DNA from: Candidatus Heimdallarchaeota archaeon | GTDB taxonomy: Archaea > Asgardarchaeota > Heimdallarchaeia > Heimdallarchaeales > Heimdallarchaeaceae | Assembly: GCA_030628305.1 (NCBI GenBank) | Contig: DAOVRE010000023.1 | Span: forward strand, 1 to 11,499 | Direction: 5' to 3' | Length of the DNA: 11,499 bases | Program-made: the position numbers and the translations under genes | The notes under the pieces: generated by a model | What the model was told of the DNA's origin: nothing | Seen by the model: the letters and a program-made list of their open reading frames with translations, nothing else | Databases searched by the model: none | Part shown: one piece after another, positions 6,161 through 11,499 of the stretch | How the letters are laid out: every line of letters starts with the position of its first letter | How positions within the stretch are numbered: the stretch's first letter is position 1

Positions 6161-7794
6161 TGACTGCAAGACTACTATTTGAATATGATGGCAAAGGCGG
6201 GGATTTTAGAGAAAAACTTAGTGGAGTTAGTGCTACCGTAACAAGTGCTCCTTTTTTTGTTAACAGAAATAAAGGAAAAGCTCTTAGTATGGATGGCTCT
6301 GACGATGTAATCTCTTGGACTACTGCCAATGTTCCTTTATTGGATTTGATCGCCGATGGGGATTTTAGTATGGAAGTATGGTGTAAGATAAATTCAGGGG
6401 CCGATGCTTCAATTGTTTCAAAAGGGGGGCCTGCGGCAGATGTAAGTAATGTGGGATTTGAAATACTTGCTAGAAGTGGAAATCGTATTGATTTTGCTAC
6501 GTCAGATGGTACTACTCAAAAGATATTGGCATATAACTCTACACTACCTTTTGATGGAAATTTTCACCATTTAATATTCACTTTTGATGCAGATGGAAAT
6601 ATGGAAACTATAGTTGATTTGGATAATAGTACATCAGATACTCATACAGTTACTTTAACAAAAAATAATTCTGAATTAATGCAAATAAGTGGGAGATATA
6701 ATGATTTTCCAGGTGAAATAATGCTCGTTAGAATGTATGATTCCGTATTAACTACTAAAGAAAAGAATAAATTATTTGAAAACTTTGAAGAGTCTATGTT
6801 AACAATAGACACCAAAAGAAATTTTAATTATCCTTCAGCTACTGATTCCAGTGGTGAAATCAATATTGCAGCTGCTTACAATATGATTCCCACTGGTGGA
6901 AAAATAAGAGATATATCTGATAATAATCATACAGGTACCATAACTGATTGTTTGGGTACCAAAGGAATAAGAGAAAGAGCATTAAGTTTCAATGGAACTT
7001 CTTCAGAAGTAAATTTTACAAGTAATAATCCGATAGGTACTGCAGATGATGGATTTACGATTATGTGTTGGTTAAAAAGAACTGGGGCAACAACATCTAG
7101 ACAAATTGTTTTTGGGACTAATGTTCAATTAAGAAATTCTATTTGTTATGTGAGAGAATCTGATAGTACTTTTAAATCAATAACTTTTACTGGTGATTTA
7201 CCTTCTGTTGGAGATTGGTTTCATCTTGCACAAACTTATTCAAATGGTACTATGAGGCTTTACATAAATGGGGTAAATACAACAAATAGCCCCCTCACAG
7301 GTATTGTAACTCCGATTTTGGATATGACTACTTTTATTATTGGAAGTAATGGGAGTGGGGAATATCTTCCTGGCGATTTGGATTCCTTAGAAATGTATTC
7401 AAGAGCACTTACAGAGGATGAGGTTAAAACTCATTATAACAAGAATGCTAGGATTATTTTATTCAAAGATGATTTCAAATACGGTGGGGCAGATAGTATT
7501 GCAAAGCTTCCCAATGATTGGACTCCGGGTACTGGAGCATTTAAGATTGATGAAGATTCTACTGGAAAATTCTTAGAGTGTACTAGTAATGGGACTGTCT
7601 CTGTTGCAGTTGATTTAAATGATGCTATAGGTGATGGATACATAAAGACTTTAACAGGGGATTTGAGTAGTGATTCTGGAGATACTGTGAGCAATGCCAC
7701 AAACGTAGCTTATGCAAATGGATTGTTGACTTTCACTCTAACAACTGGACAAAAAATATATGATATAGTTATTCAAAGGGGTGTGGAGGTATGA
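6160..7794 (+). CDS. Large fibre protein with two LamG domains and a C-terminal beta domain
   Basis: The 544-residue product begins at once with a LamG-like domain (about 1-212): LLFEYDGKGGD, then GKALSMDGSDDVISW (39-53), GDFSMEVWCKI (67-77), FHHLIFTFDADG (135-146) and GEIMLVRMYDSVLTTKE (185-201). A second LamG domain (about 236-430) shows AAAYNM, RALSFNGTSSEVNF (273-286), DGFTIMCWLKR (297-307), GDWFHLAQTYSNGTMRLYINGV (351-372, a textbook LamG strand pair), FIIGS and GDLDSLEMYSRALTEDEVKTHY (405-426). A third region (about 431-544), with DDFKYGG and LPNDW, is a separate beta domain like fibre end or trimerisation parts. The start overlaps the upstream stop (TAATG), and the stop overlaps the next ATG (ATGA). 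Host-surface glycan binding is inferred from the fold family. No hydrolase motif is seen, so it appears to bind and not cut. Confidence 0.82.
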   Translation: MTARLLFEYDGKGGDFREKLSGVSATVTSAPFFVNRNKGKALSMDGSDDVISWTTANVPLLDLIADGDFSMEVWCKINSGADASIVSKGGPAADVSNVGFEILARSGNRIDFATSDGTTQKILAYNSTLPFDGNFHHLIFTFDADGNMETIVDLDNSTSDTHTVTLTKNNSELMQISGRYNDFPGEIMLVRMYDSVLTTKEKNKLFENFEESMLTIDTKRNFNYPSATDSSGEINIAAAYNMIPTGGKIRDISDNNHTGTITDCLGTKGIRERALSFNGTSSEVNFTSNNPIGTADDGFTIMCWLKRTGATTSRQIVFGTNVQLRNSICYVRESDSTFKSITFTGDLPSVGDWFHLAQTYSNGTMRLYINGVNTTNSPLTGIVTPILDMTTFIIGSNGSGEYLPGDLDSLEMYSRALTEDEVKTHYNKNARIILFKDDFKYGGADSIAKLPNDWTPGTGAFKIDEDSTGKFLECTSNGTVSVAVDLNDAIGDGYIKTLTGDLSSDSGDTVSNATNVAYANGLLTFTLTTGQKIYDIVIQRGVEV

Positions 7795-8033
7795 ATATTG
7801 AAACCAATTTAGAAGTTGTTAAAAATGATATCTCCCACATAAAATTAGCTATGAACAAAATTAGTAAGGGTATGGATGAACATCACTTGGAACATGAGAA
7901 AATGGAAAAAAGGTTTGATGAAAGATATGCAAAAAAATATACCGAAAGACTAAGCTGGGTTATTATGACTATGTTTGGGACAATATTTGGTATAGTTCTT
8001 CTTGCTGTTTTTTCGCAAGCTGGAGGTGGATAA
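7791..8033 (+). CDS. Small coiled-coil plus single-membrane-segment protein, XhlA/holin-associated-like
   Basis: The 80-residue protein has an amphipathic, charged N-terminal helix region (about 1-50) with likely coiled coil (EHHLEHEKMEKRFDERYAKKY), and one hydrophobic segment at about 55-75 (SWVIMTMFGTIFGIVLLAVF), ending in a short Gly tail. This size and order match the XhlA-type and other holin-associated proteins of bacterial phages, which sit in the membrane and help lysis. The position after fibre genes is also a common place for lysis accessories. No endolysin or second membrane protein is in the window, so the lysis role is inference. A membrane anchor used during assembly or entry is another option. 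Its ATG overlaps the upstream stop by four bases, and its last codons form GGAGGTG, the ribosome binding site of the next gene. Confidence 0.65.
   Translation: MNIETNLEVVKNDISHIKLAMNKISKGMDEHHLEHEKMEKRFDERYAKKYTERLSWVIMTMFGTIFGIVLLAVFSQAGGG
8022..8028 (+). promoter_or_regulatory. Full-length ribosome binding site inside the membrane-protein gene
   Basis: GGAGGTG, fully complementary to the 16S rRNA 3' end, codes for Gly-Gly at the end of the small membrane protein. It lies five bases before the ATG at 8034, so the two genes are translationally coupled. Confidence 0.7.
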
Positions 8034-8390
8034 ATGACTGCTGGAGTATATGATATAGTAATTTTACAAGGTGCTGATTTCAGTCTTTCATTAGTTTGGA
8101 AAGATTCTAGTGGAAATGTGATAGATATAACTGGTTATGATGCTAGAATGGATATAAGAGAAACGAAAGAGTCAGATACGATTATAAAAACTTTATCAGT
8201 TACAGGCGGGGAAATTACAATAACTGGGGCTTCTGGCCAGATAGATTTGGCTTTGACTGCTGCCGTTACAGATGCTTTCGATTTTGATGATGCCGTTTAT
8301 GATTTAGAAATAATAAGTGCTAGTGGAACTGTTACGAGATTAATGGAAGGGGAAGTTTCTCTAAATAGGGAGGTTACTAGATCAACATGA
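8034..8390 (+). CDS. Baseplate/fibre-type beta protein (BppU N-terminal-like)
   Basis: The layout is typical of the N-terminal module of phage baseplate upper proteins and many small phage structural proteins. A GADFSLSLVWKDSSGNVIDITGY segment, interrupted only by loops (residues about 13-35), is followed by a strand with ARMDIRET. Next come an Ile-Thr-Ile-Thr-Gly-Ala-Ser-Gly-Gln-Ile-Asp-Leu strand pair, a VYDLEII strand and the closing RLMEGEVSLNREVT (about 102-115). In the family this Ig-like or sandwich module joins a receptor-binding protein to the baseplate. Here it stands alone in 118 residues, so it would be a docking subunit for the neighbouring fibre proteins. The start is fixed by the full GGAGGTG at 8022-8028; the stop overlaps the next start (ATGA). 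Confidence is good for the family type and lower for exact location in the virion. Confidence 0.75.
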   Translation: MTAGVYDIVILQGADFSLSLVWKDSSGNVIDITGYDARMDIRETKESDTIIKTLSVTGGEITITGASGQIDLALTAAVTDAFDFDDAVYDLEIISASGTVTRLMEGEVSLNREVTRST

Positions 8391-8788
8391 GTGACAATAC
8401 TGTAGAAGTAACAAATACTTTACAAGATGTGACAGTTAGTACAACCACAAATGAAGTTACGATAACTGAAACACCCAATACTGTGACAGTTGTTTTTCCT
8501 GGTTCACTCACTGCAACTGGATATCGTAAAGCAACAGTTGCTAAGACTAGCACTTATACTGCAACTATAACTGATGATTTAATTTATTGTGATGGAACTT
8601 TTACTGTTACATTGCCAGCAAAGGCTGATTCCTTAGGTAAAATGCTCCATATAAAGAATGAGGGCACAGGAATAATAACTGTTGATGGTGATGGGGATGA
8701 AACAATAGATGATGAAACAACGCAAGAATTATATGAGGATGATGGTATAACAATAATATGTGCCGCAGACCAATGGCACGTAGTTTAA
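8387..8788 (+). CDS. Fibre/spike-type protein with beta-repeat N-terminus
   Basis: The 133-residue protein has two parts. Residues 5-40 are short Val/Thr strands repeated about every ten residues (VEVTN, VTVST, VTITE, VTVVF), like a thin beta shaft. Residues 45-133 form a domain with YTATITDDLIYCDG, then FTVTLPAKADSLGKMLHIKNEG, IITVDGDGDETID, and a terminal DQWHVV. This 'strand, TLP, G-K-x-x-x-I-K-N, G-x-ETI, W-x-V' pattern is widespread in phage tail-fibre and spike end domains and in short stand-alone virion proteins. No catalytic residues are evident. The ATG overlaps the upstream stop by four bases, and GGAGG at 8369-8373 lies a rather long 13 bases before it. It is likely a distal subunit or tip partner of the neighbouring appendage proteins. 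Confidence 0.75.
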   Translation: MSDNTVEVTNTLQDVTVSTTTNEVTITETPNTVTVVFPGSLTATGYRKATVAKTSTYTATITDDLIYCDGTFTVTLPAKADSLGKMLHIKNEGTGIITVDGDGDETIDDETTQELYEDDGITIICAADQWHVV

Positions 8789-8789
8789 A

Positions 8790-9221
8790 ATGACAAAAAT
8801 AGGAAAAGTAAATCAAGATACGGCGAGCGATTTAAAGACTGAAGCAGATTTATCTACAACTGCATTAAAAGGAAGGGTGGCAACAGTTGTTACAGCTCAA
8901 CAAAGTGCTAATGGAGTTTATTGTAGAAATATTGGATCTACCGGAGCAACACAATTAACAAATATAGCAGCTGGACAAAAAGTTAGATTGTATTATGTTG
9001 GATTATCAAATATAAGTATAACTTCAGGATATTATTCTTATGGATACTTTGGTGCTACTGGAAATAAGATTTGGTACAATGAATTAGCCAAAAATGGTGG
9101 AGGATTTAATGCTAATCTAATTAATATTCCTGTTGAGGCTGGAGATGATGTAGATTTGTATAGTTATGCCCAACATGCAGACGTTAAAGTTATGGTTATC
9201 TTTGAAATAATGGCGAGTTAA
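8790..9221 (+). CDS. Putative appendage protein of unknown family, 143 residues
   Basis: I do not recognise this protein. It is all-beta in appearance, rich in Tyr, Gly, Asn and Ala, with no signal peptide or membrane segment. The central KVRLYYVGLSN and YYSYGYFGATGNKIWYNEL stretch is a dense aromatic patch of the sort found on sugar-binding surfaces, followed by INIPVEAGDDVDLYSYAQ and a hydrophobic last strand. The gene starts one base after the upstream stop (TAA-A-ATG) and has no clear ribosome binding site, so translation may depend on ribosomes reinitiating after the upstream gene. Placed after the spike-type gene, it may be a receptor-binding or tip protein; this rests on composition and position only. 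Confidence 0.6.
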   Translation: MTKIGKVNQDTASDLKTEADLSTTALKGRVATVVTAQQSANGVYCRNIGSTGATQLTNIAAGQKVRLYYVGLSNISITSGYYSYGYFGATGNKIWYNELAKNGGGFNANLINIPVEAGDDVDLYSYAQHADVKVMVIFEIMAS

Positions 9222-9222
9222 A

Positions 9223-9732
9223 ATGGCAATACTTTATTATAATCCAACAGGTGATGGGGGAACTACATCTTGGACACCAAGTTCTGCAGGTTCTCATTAT
9301 GTTTTAGTAGATGAAGGACGTAGACCAAGTACTGCAGATCATGTAAGTATCGGAACAGCAACGCATACAGAGGAATTTACTTATTCTACTCCTTCGAGTG
9401 GAGATGATATAGTTTCAATTCAAATATTTTATTATGCCGGGAAGGATGCATTTGGAGGACCAAATTTTAAAACTTGGATAGATGACCCTATTGGTGGTGA
9501 TTATACTGGAACAACACATACACCTCTTAATGGCATTTATGGATGGTTTAGTGAAACTTTAACAACTGACCCAGTTGCGTCTGGTAAATGGAATTGGTCT
9601 ACATTTCAAAATTATGAATGGGGAATGGTTAGTAGTGCATCATCTTTTGGAACTGTTTATGTTGCTACAATGTACCTTAAAATAACAACGGAGGAAGCAG
9701 TAATTACCTATACACCTCACGCAGGAATTTAA
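9223..9732 (+). CDS. Phage minor structural protein, beta-rich, 169 residues
   Basis: The order of motifs is one I recall from many phage structural modules: an N-terminal Pro-Thr-Gly-Asp-Gly-Gly with a Trp-Thr-Pro strand, HYVLVDEGRRPSTADHV, a long loop, IVSIQIFYYAGKD (about 64-76), a Gly-rich hairpin, TTDPVASGKWNWSTFQNYEWGM (about 113-134, with the typical DP and GKW spacing), and a closing VYVATMYLKIT strand. The likely fold is a jelly-roll of the CBM or lectin kind, but no ligand is known. It starts one base after the upstream stop with only a weak purine signal, and it ends one base before the methyltransferase gene starts. It probably belongs to the same virion appendage as the genes before it. 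Confidence 0.7.
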   Translation: MAILYYNPTGDGGTTSWTPSSAGSHYVLVDEGRRPSTADHVSIGTATHTEEFTYSTPSSGDDIVSIQIFYYAGKDAFGGPNFKTWIDDPIGGDYTGTTHTPLNGIYGWFSETLTTDPVASGKWNWSTFQNYEWGMVSSASSFGTVYVATMYLKITTEEAVITYTPHAGI

Positions 9733-9733
9733 A

Positions 9734-10294
9734 ATGGAACAAGAAGAATTTACACAACTACCTTATGTAATCACTGAAAGAGGAGATTTAATGCTCGGAG
9801 CTTATGATATGATGTTTGTATCTGAGCAGCCAATTATAACAAAAGGGATTGAATTACTAAAAGAATTAATTGATTATAATAGTGTTATTGAAGTTGGATT
9901 TGGGTTAGGTTATACTGCAACTAAATTTCAAGAGTTGGGAGTAGGTAGGCATATTATTTTAGAGCCACATCCAGAGATCTATCAAAAAGCATTAGAATGG
10001 AAAGAAAACTATCCTGATTCAGACATAGTAATTTATAATGAATTCTTACATGAATGGAGTACTCCAGAAAGAGCTGATTTATTTTATTTTGATATGAATG
10101 ATTTAGTATTTCAAACTCCAGATGTAATTACAATGGACTCTGAAGACATAGAAGAATTTAGACACTTGGCGATTAAAGTTATGGCAAGTTATGCAAGAGA
10201 GATTTGTGAATTACCAGAATTTATAAATAAGATAGATTATGAAATTGGTGATGTTAATTATATTCAACCACACATAATTATAGGAGAAGAATAA
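9734..10294 (+). CDS. Class I SAM methyltransferase resembling guanidinoacetate methyltransferase (GAMT)
   Basis: The product should transfer a methyl group from S-adenosylmethionine. Motif I is VIEVGFGLGY (51-60, with E53, G55, G57, G59). The acidic ribose-binding residue is E77, in HIILEP (73-78), and LFYFD ends at D120. Set against GAMT as I remember it, three features coincide: VLEVGFG, an identical 24-residue gap to the Glu of WIIE, and a later tyrosine-aspartate (YD) where this protein has Phe-Asp. The upstream SEQP (30-33) also sits where GAMT has WETP, with the Glu that binds the guanidino group. Past D120 the sequence diverges, and no LKPGG segment is seen; at 186 residues it is shorter than GAMT (about 236). 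The substrate is unknown: a small guanidino compound or an arginine on a virion or host protein are both possible. It lies between fibre and connector genes, one base after the upstream stop. Confidence 0.75.
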   Translation: MEQEEFTQLPYVITERGDLMLGAYDMMFVSEQPIITKGIELLKELIDYNSVIEVGFGLGYTATKFQELGVGRHIILEPHPEIYQKALEWKENYPDSDIVIYNEFLHEWSTPERADLFYFDMNDLVFQTPDVITMDSEDIEEFRHLAIKVMASYAREICELPEFINKIDYEIGDVNYIQPHIIIGEE

Positions 10295-10296
10295 AA

Positions 10297-10938
10297 ATGG
10301 CAGGAAGATATTGTACGGAAAGCGATGTTAGGAGGATTCTACAGACTTTTGACTTTACTGAATCAACAACTCCTACTAAAAAAGATGTTAAGGAAGCAAT
10401 CAGAGAAGCTACGGATCATATAGATAATGAAACACATCATGCATGGAGAGAGATTAGTGTTTCTAATGAATTTTACGATTTACCAGTATTCTATGGATGT
10501 GGGTGGTCTAATAACGATGTAGAAATATTTCTTAAACATAGGGAAATAAGATCCTTTGATGCAACTGAAGGGGATAAAATAGAGATTTGGAATGGTAGCG
10601 ATTATGATGATTGGTTATCTACAAAAACAGAAGGAAGGGCAGATGATTTCTGGATTGATCACGGACAAGGAGTGTTTTATTTGAAATATTTCCTACCTTG
10701 GTTTAGAAAAAGAGCACTAAGATTGACTTACAGATATGGAAATTCTAGTATCCCATCCGACATAAGGAAGATTGCAGCCCAAATAGCAGCTATTCCGTTC
10801 ATTCAGAGTGATGATAGATCTTCAATGTTAAATGAAACTGGAGATCCAACAAGGATGTCTCACTCAGATAAAATTGAGAAGATGGAAAAGAATATTGCTA
10901 AAACCATAAGAAAGAGATCTGAACTTCCAATTGTTTAG
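10297..10938 (+). CDS. Head-tail adaptor (connector) protein, gp6-like
   Basis: This 213-residue protein probably joins the portal vertex to the tail. It begins with a Cys-Thr-Glu-Ser-Asp-Val-Arg segment and a helical pair with AIREATDHIDNETHHAWRE (34-52, the typical 'A-x2-A-T-x-x-I-D-x-x-T' helix of gp6-like adaptors). A middle beta region follows with EIRSFDA, GDKIEIWNGSDYDDWL (92-107) and a Gly-rich turn, then RLTYRYGNSSIPSDIRKIAAQIAA (142-165), and a charged C-terminal helix. The helix, beta insertion and YRYG-x-x-P-x-DI order match adaptor proteins in many tailed viruses including archaeal ones. AGGAGA (10281-10286) precedes the ATG by about ten bases. In most genomes this gene directly follows the capsid genes; here about 9 kb of other genes stand between. 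It ends with TAG, the only such stop among the complete genes here. Confidence 0.8.
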   Translation: MAGRYCTESDVRRILQTFDFTESTTPTKKDVKEAIREATDHIDNETHHAWREISVSNEFYDLPVFYGCGWSNNDVEIFLKHREIRSFDATEGDKIEIWNGSDYDDWLSTKTEGRADDFWIDHGQGVFYLKYFLPWFRKRALRLTYRYGNSSIPSDIRKIAAQIAAIPFIQSDDRSSMLNETGDPTRMSHSDKIEKMEKNIAKTIRKRSELPIV

Positions 10939-10943
10939 TAAGC

Positions 10944-10953
10944 GATATAAATA
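10944..10953 (+). promoter_or_regulatory. TATA-like promoter before the tail-terminator gene
   Basis: GATATAAATA lies in the 59-base gap after the adaptor gene. A start of transcription about 25 bases downstream (near 10974) would give an mRNA leader of about 24 bases that keeps the ribosome binding site at 10988-10995. The gap is the longest in the window, which fits a second promoter for tail genes. Being AT-rich, it could be chance. Confidence 0.45.
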
Positions 10954-10987
10954 ACGTAATCCCTAGAATACTAGTTAGTTAGTATGT

Positions 10988-10995
10988 AGGTGATG
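10988..10995 (+). promoter_or_regulatory. Ribosome binding site of AGGTGATG type
   Basis: AGGTGATG ends two bases before the ATG at 10998. It pairs with the 3' side of the 16S tail (complement of AUCACCU), so the short spacing is normal for this register and the start is well supported. Confidence 0.7.
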
Positions 10996-10997
10996 TA

Positions 10998-11441
10998 ATG
11001 GCTGTAGATATTTTGCAGGAAACACTAGATTTATTGAGTACGAATTGGACTTCTGGTAATACGGATGATAAAACTCCTTCATTTTCTAAGATAACTGATA
11101 ATAAGAGATTGGAGTTTGGTAATTCTCAAGACCACATTCTGGCCCAAAGATCAGTTGGAGACATTAAACCGGTTGGTTTAGGAGATTCTAATAAACATGA
11201 AATTGAGAACTTCAATATAGATATTAGAGTTTTGGGAAGTGATCAAGAATCTCATTGGCTGAATGTTGTTGAAGAAGTAAAAAGGATATTTGATACTAAT
11301 AAAATAAATCCAATGGTTGCAATATCTGAAACACATGAAATAGAATTTGATGGTTCTGGTCCAGATTTATCTAATAAAACATATAATCTATGGAGAAAAA
11401 TACTACCTACTCAACTAAAACGATACAATATTGCGAGATGA
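10998..11441 (+). CDS. Probable tail-terminator / neck (tail completion) protein
   Basis: The 147-residue protein fits the small alpha/beta family that closes the tail tube or forms the neck just below the adaptor. It opens with an N-terminal helix (VDILQETLDLLSTNW). A strand and turn region follows with DHILAQRS, then a long strand FNIDIRVLG (72-80), a helix HWLNVVEEVKRIFD (86-99), a Pro-Met-Val-Ala strand and the last strand TYNLWRKILPTQL (128-140). The 'strand IDIR, helix VxEVKRI, strand WRK-x-L' order is the one I know from archaeal and bacterial tail-completion proteins. Its place right after the adaptor strengthens the call. The stop overlaps the following start by three bases (ATGA), indicating coupled translation with the next, probably tail, gene. 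Confidence 0.65.
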   Translation: MAVDILQETLDLLSTNWTSGNTDDKTPSFSKITDNKRLEFGNSQDHILAQRSVGDIKPVGLGDSNKHEIENFNIDIRVLGSDQESHWLNVVEEVKRIFDTNKINPMVAISETHEIEFDGSGPDLSNKTYNLWRKILPTQLKRYNIAR

Positions 11442-11499
11442 TTATCATGGAAAAATTAGTAAAAATAAAATCAAAACAATCTGGAATAACTGTAAGGCA
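11438..11499 (+). CDS. Start of a tail/neck-region gene, cut by the window end
   Basis: Twenty codons are visible from the ATG at 11438, which overlaps the upstream stop as ATGA: Met-Ile-Ile-Met-Glu-Lys-Leu-Val-Lys and on. A second in-frame ATG at 11447 would start the protein as Met-Glu-Lys-Leu. The visible part is basic (Lys-rich) with alternating hydrophobic residues, as at the start of HK97 gp10-like neck or minor tail proteins, which often sit next to the terminator gene. There is too little to assign a family. No ribosome binding site stands out, so coupling to the previous gene is likely. Confidence 0.55.
   Translation, partial: MIIMEKLVKIKSKQSGITVR

Noticed and set aside
6158..6162. 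TAATG junction as a frameshift that broke one large LamG gene
   Set aside because: The downstream gene begins with a complete LamG first strand and has upstream purine signal (GGAG at 6145-6148), so a normal overlapping start is the simpler reading.
4967..7794. Diversity-generating retroelement targeting the lectin-like genes
   Set aside because: No reverse transcriptase, template repeat or adenine-directed variable repeat is seen in the window, and the domains are LamG and not C-type lectin.
1..11499. tRNA, CRISPR array, insertion sequence or attachment site
   Set aside because: No cloverleaf, spaced repeats, transposase or long flanking repeats were seen; nearly all bases are coding.

Overview
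The window is a stretch of the virion-morphogenesis region of a tailed (head-tail, HK97-fold) virus or provirus. All supported genes lie on the + strand. They are packed with gaps of 0-60 bases or overlaps of 1-4 bases, and there are no tRNA, rRNA, CRISPR, transposon, replication or integrase genes. Several signs point to an AT-rich archaeal host, although no host gene is present. Arginine is coded almost only by AGA/AGG, with about ten CGT/CGA codons and none of CGC/CGG noticed. ATA is common for isoleucine. Two gene junctions carry long T-rich tracts without a GC-rich hairpin, as archaeal terminators do, and one junction has a TATA-like box at a plausible distance from a start codon. A virus of an AT-rich archaeon known mainly from metagenomes would fit, but a bacterial phage cannot be excluded.

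Layout. (1) 1-1068: the 3' part of the major capsid protein gene, then a small probable capsid-decoration gene, closed by a T-rich terminator-like tract. (2) 1111-2282: a protein with an acidic Glu/Lys/Asp tail and a 220-residue structural-type protein, closed by a second T-rich tract. (3) 2323-2661: a conserved-looking 112-residue protein of unknown role. (4) 2706-9732: a 7-kb cassette of beta-rich structural proteins. It has two paralogous small proteins, two adjacent proteins with four LamG/concanavalin-A-like domains between them, a small coiled-coil plus membrane-segment protein resembling XhlA/holin-associated proteins, a baseplate-type beta protein, and several fibre-type proteins. (5) 9734-10294: a class I methyltransferase whose motif spacing resembles guanidinoacetate methyltransferase (GAMT). 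(6) 10297-11441: a head-tail adaptor and a probable tail-terminator/neck protein, separated by a 59-base gap with a promoter-like sequence. (7) 11438-end: the first 20 codons of another gene.

How the genes fit together. Capsid, adaptor and tail-completion genes provide the shell and neck of a tailed virion. The large beta-rich and lectin-like block probably encodes external appendages for binding host-surface sugars. Its position between the capsid and connector genes, rather than after the tail genes, is unusual and leaves open that some products decorate the head. The most interesting genes for follow-up are the GAMT-like methyltransferase, the lectin array, the small membrane protein, and the series of genes sharing the same 10-base sequence (GGGAAAAGAA) at or near their starts.
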